Source of the DNA: Olsenella urininfantis
GTDB taxonomy: Bacteria > Actinomycetota > Coriobacteriia > Coriobacteriales > Atopobiaceae
Assembly: GCF_900155635.1 (NCBI RefSeq)
Contig: NZ_LT732540.1
Span: forward strand, 1,606,003-1,670,002
Length of the DNA stretch: 64,000 bases
Direction of reading: 5' to 3'
The notes below the pieces were generated by a model, which searched no databases, was not told where the DNA came from, and saw nothing but the letters and a program-made list of their open reading frames with translations. Below, one piece after another: positions 16,485 through 27,519 of this stretch (the stretch's first letter is position 1; every line of letters starts with the position of its first letter). A program made the translations under genes and the position numbers.

Positions 16485-19262
16485 GTGGCTGACGATTTCA
16501 ACAACAACGAGGACGACTTCGAGCTGGACTCCCCCGACACGGACGAGGAGGAGCTTGAGGAGGACTACTCCGAGGAGGAGTACGAGGACGACGAGGACGA
16601 CCCCGAAGGTGACCCTCACCAAGGAAGCCTGGCTGGAAGTGGTCTCGACCACACCATATCCGACGAGGCGGGCACCAGGCTTGACCTGAGCGACATACAC
16701 GGCGGGGCCCTCAAGCCCATGGACCTCTCGAGCGAGATGAAGGCTTCCTTCCTAGAGTACTCCATGTCGGTCATCGTGGCGCGCGCCCTGCCCGATGTGC
16801 GAGACGGACTCAAGCCCGTTCACCGGCGCATCCTCTATGCCATGAACGAGGCTCACATCGTTCCCTCTCGCCCCCACAAGAAGTCCGCCTGGACCGTGGG
16901 CGAGGTCATGGGCAAGTATCACCCGCATGGCGACTCTGCCATCTATGACTCCATGGTCCGCATGGCGCAGGACTTCTCGATGAGGCTCCCCCTGGTGGAC
17001 GGACACGGAAACTTCGGCTCCATCGACGGCGACCCCCCCGCGGCAATGCGATACACGGAGTCTCGCCTGACGTACGCCGCCATGGAGATGCTGCGCGACC
17101 TGGACAAGGAGACCGTCGACCTCCAGGCGAACTACGACGAGTCCCTTCAGGAGCCCGCCGTGCTGCCCTCGCGCTTTCCCAACCTCCTCGTCAATGGTTC
17201 CTCGGGCATTGCCGTCGGCATGGCCACCAACGTGCCCCCGCACAACCTCAAGGAGGTCACCGATGCCGTTTGCCTGATGATCGACAACCCAGACGTCACC
17301 ACCGAGGAGATCATGCAGGTCCTTCCCGGACCCGACTTCCCCACGGGCGGCATCATCATGGGGACGGATGGCATCAAGGAGGCCTACGAGACCGGGCGTG
17401 GAACCATCACGATCCGCTCCAAGGTGCACGTCGAGAACATCGGCAAGGGCGGAAGGCAGCGCCTGGTCATCACCGAGATTCCCTACCAGGTGAACAAGGG
17501 GCTCCTCCAGGAGCGCATCGCCCAGCAGGTGAACGAGAAGCGCATCGAGGGCATCTCCGACATGCGCGACGAGTCAAACCGCAAGGGCATGCGCATCGTC
17601 ATTGACCTCAAGTCCGGCGCTGTTCCCCAGGTGGTGCTCAACAACCTCTACAAGCGCACCCAGCTCCAGGCCAACTTCGGTGTCATCGACATTGCCCTGG
17701 TGGATGGCGTCCCGCGCACCCTCACCCTGACTGAGATGCTGCGACACTACATAGACCACCAGGTTGACGTGGTGACGCGCAGGACCAACTATGACCTCGA
17801 CAAGGCGCTCAAGAGGGTACACATCCTCGAGGGCCTGCTCATTGCCGTGGACAACATAGACGAGATCGTCCACATCATCCGCTCCTCCCGCGATGACAGC
17901 GAGGCGAAGGCACGCATGAACGAGCGCTTCGGCCTTGACGAGCTCCAGGGGGAGGCCATACTCCAGATGCGCCTGCGCCGGCTCACGGGCCTTGCGCGCG
18001 ACGAGCTGGCCGCCCAGATCGAGGAGCTCTACAAGAGCATCGCCTACTACCGCGACCTTCTCGAGCACCCCGACAAGCTCCTCGCGGTCATCAAGGAGGA
18101 GCTGCAGCAGATCTCCGAGCGCTTCTCCAACAAGAGGCGCACGCAGATCTCTTCCATCGAGGCCGTCAACCTCGATGTCGAGGACCTCATCGCCGAGGAG
18201 GACATGGTGGTGACCGTGACCCATTCCGGTTACGTGAAGCGCCTGCCCGTTGCCACCTACCGTTCCCAGAAGCGCGGCGGCAAGGGCATCCAGGGCCTCT
18301 CGCTGAAGGACAGCGACTTCGTCGAGGATCTCTTCGTTGCGTCAACGCACGACTACGTGATGTTCTTCACCAACAAGGGCAAGGTCTACCGCGTGAAGGT
18401 GCACGAGCTCCCCATCGGAAGCCGGCACGCGCGCGGCTCTGCGCTGGTCAACGTCCTGCCCCTCTCAGAGGGTGAGAGGGCCGCGGCGGTCATCACCACG
18501 CGGGACTTCCCGGCAGACGAGTATCTGATGTTTGCCACGGCGAACGGCATGGTGAAGAAGACCGCCATGAGCGCCTATGACAACAGCAGGCGCGACGGCA
18601 TCATCGCAATAAACCTCAAGAGCGGGGACGAACTGGTCAACGTCAGGCGCGTCCGCGAGGGGGAGAAGGTCATCCTCTGCTCAGATGCCGGCAAGGCCAT
18701 CCTCTTTGACGAGGGCGAGATTCGGCCCACTGGACGAGACACCTCGGGCGTGCGCGGCATCACGCTCAAGGCGGGCACGAAGATGCTTGGGATGGAGATA
18801 TCCAACGGTAGGGGAGACCTGCTGGTCATCACCGAGAAGGGCTATGGCAAGCGCACCCCGGTGAGCGAGTACCCCGAGCACAGGCGCGGTGGCCAAGGTG
18901 TCTCCACCATCGCCATGACCGCCAAGAAGGGCAACCTCGTCGCCTGCCGCGTCGTTGGACCCCAGCACGAGCTCATGATCGTCTCCGAGGAGGGAGTGGT
19001 CATTCGCGTCAAGACCTCCGACATCTCACGGCTTGGACGCTCCACCCAGGGAGTGAAGGTCATGAACATGGGCGAGAGGGACAAGGTGAGCGCCGTCGCG
19101 CGCATGGTTGCCCACAAGAAGAAGGCAGCCAAGGCCGACCCCATGCAGGCCGCGCTTGACCTGGGCCTCGCCGGTGCCCGCGAGGCCGATGAGGAAGACC
19201 CTGTCGACATTGGCGGCGACGAGGAGCTCGACGAGTCGATGATCGAGGACGATGACGAGTAG
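16485..19262 (+). CDS. gyrA: DNA gyrase subunit A with acidic N-terminal extension
   Basis: This 925-residue breakage-reunion subunit carries the catalytic tyrosine in [10 protein letters not shown] and the GyrA box QKRGGKGI in the C-terminal pinwheel. The quinolone-resistance region reads [17 protein letters not shown], keeping Ser and Asp at the positions equivalent to E. coli 83 and 87, so no classical resistance substitution is seen there. The conserved start ([20 protein letters not shown]) is preceded by about 85 residues rich in Asp and Glu, and the C-terminal end is also acidic. The start is GTG with AAGGA upstream. Confidence 0.96.
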   Translation: MADDFNNNEDDFELDSPDTDEEELEEDYSEEEYEDDEDDPEGDPHQGSLAGSGLDHTISDEAGTRLDLSDIHGGALKPMDLSSEMKASFLEYSMSVIVARALPDVRDGLKPVHRRILYAMNEAHIVPSRPHKKSAWTVGEVMGKYHPHGDSAIYDSMVRMAQDFSMRLPLVDGHGNFGSIDGDPPAAMRYTESRLTYAAMEMLRDLDKETVDLQANYDESLQEPAVLPSRFPNLLVNGSSGIAVGMATNVPPHNLKEVTDAVCLMIDNPDVTTEEIMQVLPGPDFPTGGIIMGTDGIKEAYETGRGTITIRSKVHVENIGKGGRQRLVITEIPYQVNKGLLQERIAQQVNEKRIEGISDMRDESNRKGMRIVIDLKSGAVPQVVLNNLYKRTQLQANFGVIDIALVDGVPRTLTLTEMLRHYIDHQVDVVTRRTNYDLDKALKRVHILEGLLIAVDNIDEIVHIIRSSRDDSEAKARMNERFGLDELQGEAILQMRLRRLTGLARDELAAQIEELYKSIAYYRDLLEHPDKLLAVIKEELQQISERFSNKRRTQISSIEAVNLDVEDLIAEEDMVVTVTHSGYVKRLPVATYRSQKRGGKGIQGLSLKDSDFVEDLFVASTHDYVMFFTNKGKVYRVKVHELPIGSRHARGSALVNVLPLSEGERAAAVITTRDFPADEYLMFATANGMVKKTAMSAYDNSRRDGIIAINLKSGDELVNVRRVREGEKVILCSDAGKAILFDEGEIRPTGRDTSGVRGITLKAGTKMLGMEISNGRGDLLVITEKGYGKRTPVSEYPEHRRGGQGVSTIAMTAKKGNLVACRVVGPQHELMIVSEEGVVIRVKTSDISRLGRSTQGVKVMNMGERDKVSAVARMVAHKKKAAKADPMQAALDLGLAGAREADEEDPVDIGGDEELDESMIEDDDE

Positions 19263-19280
19263 CAGCAGCCCAAGATAGAG

Positions 19281-19316
19281 GAAGCGGGCCCCGACAGAGA
19301 CGTCGGGGCCCGCTTC
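19281..19316. terminator. bidirectional terminator between gyrA and the BFN gene
   Basis: GAAGCGGGCCCCGAC (19281-19295) pairs perfectly with GTCGGGGCCCGCTTC (19302-19316) around a 6-base loop. It lies between convergent genes. Confidence 0.85.
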
Positions 19317-19323
19317 TTCAAGA

Positions 19324-19818
19324 CTAGGCGAAGTCCTCCGGCGAGAGGCCCTCCACGAACTCATGGAACTCGTCTAGCTTCATGGCCTCCTCCTCGCGCT
19401 CCACGCTGTCGAAGTCGGGGAGGGTTGCCGCGCCAAGCACCTTCTCGTCGGCGAAGATGGGGATGTGGGCACGCACCGCAAGTGCGATGGCATCGGACGG
19501 GCGGGCATCTATCTCGAGGTGACGCCCGTCGCTTCCGATGAGGTCCAGCTTTGCGAAGAAGGTCTCTCCTTGCACGTCGCAGATCTCTACGGCAGATACG
19601 CTCGCTCCCAGCGCTCCTATGGCGCTCAGGAGCAGGTCGTGCGTCAGGGGTCGCCTGCGAGGAAGACCCTCGACGCCAAGGGATATGGCCGTCGCCTCGA
19701 CGGAGCCTATGCGGATGGGCAGCTTCGCGCCGCCGTCCTCACCGCGCGCGGCCCTTGGCCTCAGAACCACCATGGAAGCCATGGGTCCCCCGCCGACCAT
19801 CACTGTCTGAATATCCAT
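19324..19818 (-). CDS. bifunctional nuclease-family (BFN/DUF151) protein
   Basis: This protein of about 164 residues has the DUF151 pattern: LPIRIGSVEATAISLGVEG, then RPLTHDLL, then IDARPSDAIALAVRAHIPIF. Plant and Thermotoga members have been reported as nucleases; the function in actinobacteria is unsettled. ATG 19818 is preferred over TTG 19827. The C-terminal tail (EREEEAMKLDEFHEFVEGLSPEDFA) resembles a short UVR-like helix. The gene is convergent with gyrA. Confidence 0.85.
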   Translation of the reverse strand: MDIQTVMVGGGPMASMVVLRPRAARGEDGGAKLPIRIGSVEATAISLGVEGLPRRRPLTHDLLLSAIGALGASVSAVEICDVQGETFFAKLDLIGSDGRHLEIDARPSDAIALAVRAHIPIFADEKVLGAATLPDFDSVEREEEAMKLDEFHEFVEGLSPEDFA

Positions 19819-19932
19819 GCGAATCAAGTGGCGCCCCTTGCGTCCTTATGCCTGTTTGTGCAGGATATGGTACCCCTGAGTATGCTAGCTACACCAAAGC
19901 GCACAAATTGGGAAGATAATTCAAATTAGATG

Positions 19933-19961
19933 TTGACCACCCCATCCCTCCCGTGTAGTAT
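19933..19961 (+). promoter_or_regulatory. sigma-A type promoter for the tRNA-Ile gene
   Basis: TTGACC (19933-19938) and TAGTAT (19956-19961) are separated by 17 bases, and the tRNA begins 13 bases further on. This is a near-consensus stable-RNA promoter. Confidence 0.8.
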
Positions 19962-19974
19962 TTCTCCTTGCGTT

Positions 19975-20051
19975 GGGCCCGTAGCTCAGTTGGTCAGAGC
20001 GTCCGGCTGATAACCGGGAGGTCACAAGTTCGAACCTTGTCGGGCCCACCA
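19975..20051 (+). tRNA. tRNA-Ile (GAT anticodon)
   Basis: It folds as a full cloverleaf with a 7-bp acceptor stem (GGGCCCG/CGGGCCC). The loop CTGATAA carries GAT, the T-loop is GTTCGAA, the discriminator is A, and CCA is encoded. Confidence 0.97.
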
Positions 20052-20060
20052 CTTCTTGAC

Positions 20061-20105
20061 AATAAACGCCCCAGCGTGAGCCGAGTCGCCGCTGGGGCGT
20101 TTATT
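20061..20105. terminator. 16-bp stem-loop between the two tRNA genes
   Basis: AATAAACGCCCCAGCG (20061-20076) pairs with CGCTGGGGCGTTTATT (20090-20105). The trailing TTTATT on the + strand suits a terminator after tRNA-Ile. No clear separate promoter follows, so tRNA-Ala may rely on read-through. Confidence 0.7.
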
Positions 20106-20112
20106 ACTAAGA

Positions 20113-20188
20113 GGGGACGTAGCTCAGTTGGGAGAGCGCGGGCTTTGCAAGCCTGAGGTCGTGGGTTCGATCCCCATCGTCTCCACCA
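20113..20188 (+). tRNA. tRNA-Ala (TGC anticodon)
   Basis: It forms a complete cloverleaf starting GGGGACG. The loop TTTGCAA carries TGC, the T-loop is GTTCGAT, and CCA is encoded. Ile(GAT) and Ala(TGC) are the pair usually found in rRNA operon spacers, but here no rRNA flanks them. Confidence 0.97.
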
Positions 20189-20200
20189 TGATTCCAAGAG

Positions 20201-20226
20201 GCCACCGCTGATGCGGTGGCTTTTTT
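20201..20226 (+). terminator. terminator after tRNA-Ala
   Basis: GCCACCGC, loop TGAT and GCGGTGGC are followed by six T. It is a classic factor-independent terminator. Confidence 0.93.
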
Positions 20227-20294
20227 CATGGCTGCGCCATCACGCGCTCATGGGCTAACATCAGCGCAGGTGCAACGGCTTTTTGGAGGAACAG

Positions 20295-20756
20295 ATGTCT
20301 CAGTCACACGGGGCCACGGCAAAGGATGGCGTGTCTGCCGAGCTTGACCTTCTCTCGAGCGACCTCATGGGCGTGGCCCTTGACCGCCTTGCGGACGGCG
20401 TGGACGTCAACGTCCTGCTGGTGGTGCAAGACCGGGAGGGTTGCACGGCGAGCTACGAGTTTGCCGAGGATGGCATAGAGGAGTGCCTCTCTGGGGCACA
20501 CGAGAAGATTCCCATGCTGGTCAGGCAGGACGGGGACCCTGACCTTGGCCTGGCCGCGCCCGTCCGCTACGCAATCGTGTACGAGGGTGCGATAGCGGAT
20601 GACGAGGGGGTCTACCAGGACTGCGTCCTCCTCGAGTTCGGCGAGAGAGGATACAGGTCGTACTCGGCGTTCTCCCTCGTTGAGAACAGGGGGGAGGGGG
20701 ACGCTTTCCGTTGGAGCGACCCCGCGCCCGCAGGAGAGCTTCAGAGCCTGCTCTAG
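20295..20756 (+). CDS. hypothetical protein upstream of typA
   Basis: This 153-residue soluble acidic protein has no recognised motif and no signal peptide or membrane segment. GGAGGA lies just before the ATG at 20295, which supports expression. Codon use resembles the neighbours. It stands 121 bases before typA in the same direction and may be co-transcribed with it. The alternation of hydrophobic strands (VNVLLVVQ, RYAIVYEGAI, DCVLLEFGE) suggests a beta-rich fold. I cannot assign a function. Confidence 0.7.
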   Translation: MSQSHGATAKDGVSAELDLLSSDLMGVALDRLADGVDVNVLLVVQDREGCTASYEFAEDGIEECLSGAHEKIPMLVRQDGDPDLGLAAPVRYAIVYEGAIADDEGVYQDCVLLEFGERGYRSYSAFSLVENRGEGDAFRWSDPAPAGELQSLL

Positions 20757-20877
20757 CGCAAGCGGTCCCAGAAGCAGTTTACGTGAAGCGCCCCGAGGTC
20801 CAAAAGCGGCCCATAGCTGCTGGTATACAGTTCAAAGGTTAGTTGCAAGACGACGAGACGTCGAACGAGAGGCACCT

Positions 20878-22716
<1,839 letters not shown>

Positions 22717-22719
22717 TTT

Positions 22720-23538
22720 CTAGTCCTCCCGGGCGTCCTTCTCAGGCGCCATGTCACCCATCTGCCTCAGGGCATGGCTGGCATGGCGCCTGATGCAGCT
22801 CTCGCTCTCCTTCTCGCCCCTGCCTCGGGCGTGCGTGTACACCACGCGGGCGGCCTTGCTCACGCTTGGCGTGAGGTCTACGCCTGCGGGAGAGAGGACG
22901 TTGTATCGCAGGGACCACATGCGACTCAGGACCACAAGCGCCACGCTGATGACCACGGTCCACACCCTGCTTACATGCGCCACCGATATGAGCAGGTAAT
23001 AGGCTATGGACCCAAGGAGCGCGCAGATGGCGTAGAGGTTGCTTCTGCGGAAGATCTTGGGCGTCTCCCCAAGCGTGATGTCCCTCAGCATGCCTCCGCC
23101 CACCCCGGTGACGCTTCCCATGAGGAAGCACGCCCAGGGGGAGAGGCCGTACACCATGGCCTTGCCCGTCCCTGCGGCAACGAAGAGCCCCACTGAGATG
23201 ATGTCCGTCCATGTCAGCAGCCTGGGGAACCTGTGGAGCATCCCCGAGAAGAGGAAGCCCATGGCTCCCGTGGCGGCAGACACGGGGATGGCAAGGGGGG
23301 AGCGAAGCATGTAGACGTCTCCCACCTGCATCACCACGTCACGGACGAGCCCGCCGCCCAGACCGCCAAGAAGAGAGAGCACCAGATAGCCAACCAGGTC
23401 GAGGTCCCTCTCCTTGCCCACCAGGACCCCGGTGAGAGACCCCACCACGACGGCGCTCAGGTCCAGCCAGGCAGGTATTGCCGCGCTGGCGTCGATGCTC
23501 GTTGCCGAGAAGAACTCTGGGATCATAGGTGTCACCAT
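22720..23538 (-). CDS. TRIC/UPF0126-family membrane channel protein
   Basis: This protein of about 272 residues contains two inverted repeats of three membrane segments, each with the family motif (GGLGGGLVRDVVM and GVGGGMLRDITLGETP). Prokaryotic UPF0126/TRIC proteins form K+-permeable trimeric channels. The C-terminal 60 residues are basic and polar, longer than in many members. ATG 23538 and ATG 23526 are both possible; the latter has GGTGA 5 bases upstream. It is convergent with typA, with only 3 bases between the stops. Confidence 0.85.
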   Translation of the reverse strand: MVTPMIPEFFSATSIDASAAIPAWLDLSAVVVGSLTGVLVGKERDLDLVGYLVLSLLGGLGGGLVRDVVMQVGDVYMLRSPLAIPVSAATGAMGFLFSGMLHRFPRLLTWTDIISVGLFVAAGTGKAMVYGLSPWACFLMGSVTGVGGGMLRDITLGETPKIFRRSNLYAICALLGSIAYYLLISVAHVSRVWTVVISVALVVLSRMWSLRYNVLSPAGVDLTPSVSKAARVVYTHARGRGEKESESCIRRHASHALRQMGDMAPEKDARED

Positions 23539-23696
23539 GCTCGAGCCAGGGGCCAAAATGCCCATCCATGGTAGTCATGGGCAGCCAGGCTGTCGAGGAC
23601 TTGCAGGGCCTGTGGTATGTGTTGCCCCACAATTGGAGAAAAAAAGTATGTCCCACAGGGAAGGCAAGTCATGTATACTTCCCCTTGCGGTTTCAG

Positions 23697-23787
23697 GGAG
23701 AGTTGTCCGAGTGGCCGAAGGAGCACGATTGGAAATCGTGTATACGCCTAAAGCGTATCCTGGGTTCAAATCCCAGACTCTCCGCCA
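23697..23787 (+). tRNA. tRNA-Ser (GGA anticodon)
   Basis: It is a class II tRNA with a long variable arm (ATACGCCTAAAGCGTAT). The loop TTGGAAA carries GGA, the T-loop is GTTCAAA, the discriminator is G, and CCA is encoded. A TATACT element at 23674-23679 may be its -10. Confidence 0.97.
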
Positions 23788-23795
23788 GAACTTCC

Positions 23796-23817
23796 AGCGG
23801 CGCCTCCGGGCGCCGCT
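23796..23817 (+). terminator. GC-rich hairpin between the tRNA-Ser genes
   Basis: AGCGGCGCC (23796-23804), loop TCCG and GGCGCCGCT (23809-23817) form a 9-bp stem. There is no T-run, so it may be a processing spacer, not a terminator. Confidence 0.5.
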
Positions 23818-23827
23818 TCACCCTTAC

Positions 23828-23918
23828 GGAGGGGTGGCAGAGCGGTTGAATGCGGCGGTCTCGAAAACCGTTTACCCGCCACGCGGGTACGAGGGTTCGA
23901 ATCCCTCCTCCTCCGCCA
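23828..23918 (+). tRNA. tRNA-Ser (CGA anticodon)
   Basis: It is a class II tRNA with variable arm ACCCGCCACGCGGGT. The loop CTCGAAA carries CGA, the T-loop is GTTCGAA, the discriminator is G, and CCA is encoded. It lies 40 bases after tRNA-Ser(GGA) and was probably transcribed with it. Confidence 0.97.
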
Positions 23919-24234
23919 TATGAGCCTTCTGGGCGTCCAGCAATGGGCGCCTTTTTATTTTTTCGCCTAAGTGTTTTTGGCACACATAGTTCCGATCCCG
24001 GTTGGTTTGGGAGAGGTGGCTTTAAGCTCGGCAAGGCGTTCTTTGACATTCCGAGTGGCCAGGAAGTGACCGTCCGTATCTCGGGCGTTCCCATGGGCTG
24101 GGCCCGACGTGAGTAAGGCCCAGCCCCTGCCTCTGTCTGTCCCCTGCACGGCCAGCCTCTTTCGGCTAGTCTTGAAGTGGCTTTTTGTCATCGTTGCAAT
24201 CGATCGGAGCTATGCTCCCGAAGGGAGACAAGGC
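23919..24234. other. intergenic region after the tRNA-Ser pair
   Basis: It begins with a probable terminator: GGGCGTCC...GGGCGCC followed by TTTTTATTTTTT (about 23932-23966). The remainder holds no ORF I can support. It ends with the promoter and leader of the membrane protein gene at 24235, of which only the GGGAG ribosome site is evident. Confidence 0.5.
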
Positions 24235-25365
24235 ATGGCAGACAAGACCGGATACTTCTCGCGCTCATGGGCGCTCCTCACCAAGGACAAGGGTTGGATC
24301 AAGCCCCTGCTGGTCATGGGAATCTCCTCTATCGTGCCTATAGTGGGCGCGCTCGGCGTCAGCGGATACATCCTTGAGTGGGCGCGCCTGACCGCCTGGG
24401 GTGTCGATTCCGCGCCCAAGCAGAAGGGTGTGGACGTGGGGCAGTGCATCAAGAGCGGCTGGCGTGGCTTCCTTGCGGCCGCAGGTTGGGGTCTCGCCCT
24501 CGGCGTCATCAACGCGGCCCTCACATGGCTGTTCGACGGCAGCACGTTCGCCTCACTGATCACCCTGCCCATCGGTGCCCTCGCCGCCCCCATTCTTGCC
24601 GTGTGCTCCCTGCGTGCGACGATCTACCAGAGCGCCGGTGCGGGCTACCAGGCAAACAGGATCTTCGAGATGGTCAAGAGGGACTTCTCGGGCTTTCTGA
24701 AGGTCGTGGGCATGTACCTGCTCATCTCGGCGGTTGTCGCCCTCGCTGCCACGGTCTGTATCCTGGCGCTGCTCCTTCCTGCTATCGTGCATGTGGGCCT
24801 GCTCGCGTCGCAGTATGAGTATGGTGGGTATTCCGGCGGCTCGAGCGTCTACGTTGTCGACAGGCTCCTGTCCATGTTCACGGGGATGCTGCCCATCATA
24901 GTCGTCATGGGCTACCTCTTCTCCGTGATGGAGTCGTTCATGGCGAGCATGCTCTATACCGGCCTTGGTCTCTGGATGAGGCAATTCAACGTTCCCGCCT
25001 GGGGTGCCAGCGCAGACCCGCTGCCTGACTCCACAGAGACGCCCTCCAAGCCATGCTCGCCCGAGCCCGTGCTTCCCGTGGCCCCCTCCGTTCAGGAGGC
25101 ATCATCTGCTCCAGAGGAGCCAGAAGAACAGCTGGCGCCCGAGGTGAAGCCAGTGTCTGAGATCCGTCCCGCGCCGGAGGTGCAGCCGGCCTCCGAAGTG
25201 AAGGCCGCCCCATCGCCCGCAACGGCAGACTCGGTGCCTGAGCCGGAGGACGCTGGCGTTGAGGTAATCTCCCTGAGCTCAGCTCCCACCCATGAGAAGG
25301 AGGAGCCTCCCTCCGAGGAGAACCCCAGCTCCCCACAGGAGGGCCAGGACCCTTCGACCATGTAG
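24235..25365 (+). CDS. multi-pass membrane protein with long Pro/Glu-rich C-terminal tail
   Basis: This 376-residue protein has an N-terminal half of about five or six hydrophobic segments resembling DUF4013-type proteins: ILPL-like start, GFLAAAGWGLALGVINAALTW, and a Gly/Tyr-rich loop QYEYGGYSGGSS. The last 120 residues are disordered, with repeated PEV/PAP-like units (APEVKPVSEIRPAPEVQPAS). GGGAG precedes the ATG at 24235. Function is unknown. The tail could be cytoplasmic and interaction-prone. Confidence 0.75.
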   Translation: MADKTGYFSRSWALLTKDKGWIKPLLVMGISSIVPIVGALGVSGYILEWARLTAWGVDSAPKQKGVDVGQCIKSGWRGFLAAAGWGLALGVINAALTWLFDGSTFASLITLPIGALAAPILAVCSLRATIYQSAGAGYQANRIFEMVKRDFSGFLKVVGMYLLISAVVALAATVCILALLLPAIVHVGLLASQYEYGGYSGGSSVYVVDRLLSMFTGMLPIIVVMGYLFSVMESFMASMLYTGLGLWMRQFNVPAWGASADPLPDSTETPSKPCSPEPVLPVAPSVQEASSAPEEPEEQLAPEVKPVSEIRPAPEVQPASEVKAAPSPATADSVPEPEDAGVEVISLSSAPTHEKEEPPSEENPSSPQEGQDPSTM

Positions 25366-25594
25366 CGAAGATGTGATGCCCCGGAATCTCGAGATTTCGG
25401 CCCAGAGCCATGCGATAGGCCCAGTACCAGCGATAACGGCGTCCCCTTGCAAGCTGCCTGCTTGCTGGTGGCGCCGTTTCTGCAAGCTGGGGGAGCAGAC
25501 TGGATATGTGGGGACTACGTGGGGAGCACGACAGTTCGCACTGAGGCGTACGGGCAGGTCAATGCTGTGTTACAGTGCAAAGTTGAACTTTCCT

Positions 25595-25623
25595 GCTCCG
25601 AAGGCACCTTCACCAACCGGAGC
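25595..25623 (+). ncRNA. probable S6:S18 autoregulatory leader of the rpsF operon
   Basis: Directly upstream of rpsF, GCTCC (25595-25599) can pair with GGAGC (25619-25623). Between them GAAGG-CAC-CTTC forms a hairpin and a 3' bulge ends in the CCG trinucleotide. Stem, hairpin and CCG bulge are the published hallmarks of the S6:S18-binding mRNA motif. The fold was made by eye. Confidence 0.6.
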
Positions 25624-25647
25624 CGTTAGCCCAGAGGAGGTGACCAC

Positions 25648-25941
25648 ATGAAGGCTTATGAACTGCTGTTCTTTGTCGATCCCGCAAGCACCGAGGAGAC
25701 TCGCGCGGGCGTCATGAAGCGCATTGACGTCGCTGTCACCGAGAACGGTGGCACCATCGACAACGTCGAGGACTGGGGCAAGCGCAAGCTCGCCTTTGAG
25801 ATCGACAAGCTCACCGAGGGTGACTACACCCTCATCAACTTCCACGCAGATCCCACGCAGATCGCCGAGCTCGACCGAGTTCTGCGCATCAACGATGCTG
25901 TCAAGCGCCACATGGTTGTGTGCCGTACTGACAGGGATTAG
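25648..25941 (+). CDS. rpsF: 30S ribosomal protein S6
   Basis: This 97-residue protein begins MKAYELLFFVDP and contains NGGTIDNVEDWGKRKLAFEI, the classic S6 fold. S6 binds 16S rRNA with S18. It is the first gene of the rpsF-ssb-rpsR-rplI operon, with AGGAGG before the ATG and a probable autoregulatory leader. Confidence 0.96.
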   Translation: MKAYELLFFVDPASTEETRAGVMKRIDVAVTENGGTIDNVEDWGKRKLAFEIDKLTEGDYTLINFHADPTQIAELDRVLRINDAVKRHMVVCRTDRD

Positions 25942-25978
25942 TCATGGAAGGTGGGCCTATGCCTACGGATGAGAGGCT

Positions 25979-26479
25979 GTGAGCAACGTGAGCATCAACA
26001 GGGTGAACATTTCCGGAAACCTCACTCGCGATCCCGAGCTGAGGCAGACTCCCGCCGGCACTGCCGTGCTGACCTTCGGCGTCGCCGTCAACGACCGTCG
26101 CCGCAACCAGCAGACCGGTGAGTGGGAGGAAGTGCCCAACTTCGTGGACTGCGTTGTGTTTGGCAATCGAGCCGAGCCACTCAGCCGTTTTCTCTCCAAG
26201 GGCGCGAAGGTTGCCATCGAGGGCAAGCTTCGGTGGAGCCAATGGGAGCGCGATGGCCAGAAGCGCAGCAAGCTCGAGGTGATCGTTGACGAGGTTGAGT
26301 TCCTCTCGTCTCGTGGCGGAGCGCCTCAGGTGACCCAGCAGGCAGGCGCGCCATACCAGCCTGCGGGTGGCTACTCTCAGCCAGGCTACGCAGCGCCTGC
26401 CCCAGCACCACAGCCCCAGCGTCCTGTCGTTCAGACCCCGCCACCTGCGGACGTCTATGACGAGGACATCCCGTTCTAA
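25979..26479 (+). CDS. ssb: single-stranded DNA-binding protein
   Basis: This 166-residue protein has an OB-fold domain ([20 protein letters not shown], then [20 protein letters not shown]), a Pro/Gln-rich linker, and the acidic tip DVYDEDIPF that recruits replication and repair partners. It starts with GTG at 25979, or GTG at 25988. It is embedded between rpsF and rpsR as in most bacteria. Confidence 0.95.
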   Translation: MSNVSINRVNISGNLTRDPELRQTPAGTAVLTFGVAVNDRRRNQQTGEWEEVPNFVDCVVFGNRAEPLSRFLSKGAKVAIEGKLRWSQWERDGQKRSKLEVIVDEVEFLSSRGGAPQVTQQAGAPYQPAGGYSQPGYAAPAPAPQPQRPVVQTPPPADVYDEDIPF

Positions 26480-26520
26480 TGTTGAGGGTGGCCGCAGGCC
26501 ACCAGAGAAAGGCACAAGAC

Positions 26521-26793
26521 ATGGCTAAGCAAAGGCAAGTCGAGCAGCGCCAGCCGCGTCGCAAGTACTGCCAGTTCTGCAAGGAGAGCGTCGAGCTCAT
26601 CGACTACAAGGACGTTCAGCTCCTTCGCAAGTACATGACCGACCGTGGCAAGATCAAGCCTCGTCGCGTCACTGGCGCCTGCACGCAGCACCAGCATGAC
26701 ATCGCGGTTGCCATCAAGCGCGCCCGCGAGATGGCCCTTCTGCCGTACACCGTCCCCGTGGTCTCCAGCCGCGGCGGCCGTAGCCGCGGCTAG
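26521..26793 (+). CDS. rpsR: 30S ribosomal protein S18
   Basis: This 90-residue basic protein contains [20 protein letters not shown] and [15 protein letters not shown]. The CxxC and second cysteine motif suggest a zinc-binding (C+) S18. It partners S6 on the platform of the 30S subunit. The start is ATG 26521 with AAAGG upstream. Confidence 0.96.
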   Translation: MAKQRQVEQRQPRRKYCQFCKESVELIDYKDVQLLRKYMTDRGKIKPRRVTGACTQHQHDIAVAIKRAREMALLPYTVPVVSSRGGRSRG

Positions 26794-26859
26794 GCGCCAG
26801 CTCTCGGGTCAAGACACGTAAGACGTCGGACTGAGCACCGACAAACCGAAGGAGTTCCC

Positions 26860-27375
26860 ATGAATGTCATCCTTCTGGATGAGCTCAGGGGCAAGGGCGG
26901 CGAGGGCGACATCGTAGACGTCGCCCAGGGCTTTGCGGAGAACTACCTGTTCCCCAACAAGATCGCAACCCCTGCCACCCCGGGCAACATCAAGCAGCTT
27001 GAGGAGCGCCGCCACAACATCGAGAAGCGCGAGGAGAAGCGCATCGCCGATGCAACCGCGACGCAGGAGAAGCTTGACGGCAAGGTTGTGACCGTTGACG
27101 CCAAGGTTGGCGAGAACAACCAGCTCTTCGGCTCCGTCACCACCTCCCAGATCGTTGAGGTCGTCAAGGAGCAGCTGGGCGTCGAGGTCGACCGCAAGCG
27201 CATCGTGCGCTCCGTGGCCATCAAGACCGCCGGCAAGCACACGGTCGAGGTCAACCTCTACCGTGACATCAACGCCACCCTGAGCGTCCTGGTGGGCGTC
27301 GAGGAGGAGCCCGAGGAGACCGTTGAGGTCGAGTCGGAGGAGCCCGCCGAGGCCACCGAGGAGTCCGCCGAGTAG
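26860..27375 (+). CDS. rplI: 50S ribosomal protein L9
   Basis: This 171-residue protein starts MNVILLDELRGKGGEGDIVDV, with the signature AENYLFPNKIATPAT and a long helix. The C-terminal domain is followed by about 25 residues of Glu-rich tail (EEEPEETVEVESEEPAEATEE) not found in most L9 proteins. It is the last gene of the rpsF operon. Confidence 0.95.
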   Translation: MNVILLDELRGKGGEGDIVDVAQGFAENYLFPNKIATPATPGNIKQLEERRHNIEKREEKRIADATATQEKLDGKVVTVDAKVGENNQLFGSVTTSQIVEVVKEQLGVEVDRKRIVRSVAIKTAGKHTVEVNLYRDINATLSVLVGVEEEPEETVEVESEEPAEATEESAE

Positions 27376-27479
27376 TTTTTGAGGTCACTTCTGGCGCCAG
27401 GCCTGCTAGCTGCGGATATCAACAGTCGATGCAGGTCAAGAGCTTAGGGCTTGAAACAGAACAAGCGTATTGTTCACAA

Positions 27480-27519
27480 GGGACCCCCGAAGGCAAATGT
27501 CCTTCGGGGGTCCATTTTT
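27480..27519 (+). terminator. terminator after rplI
   Basis: GGACCCCCGAAGG, a 7-base loop and CCTTCGGGGGTCC are followed by ATTTTT. It is a strong factor-independent terminator. Confidence 0.93.

Noticed and set aside
16900..17060. Quinolone-resistance substitutions in GyrA
   Set aside because: The motif [17 protein letters not shown] retains Ser and Asp at the classical positions.
23850..24116. Open frame over tRNA-Ser(CGA) and beyond, with a plausible-looking end (FDIPSGQEVTVRISGV)
   Set aside because: It starts within a tRNA gene, has no ribosome site, and no recognised family. The downstream part may be chance coding potential.
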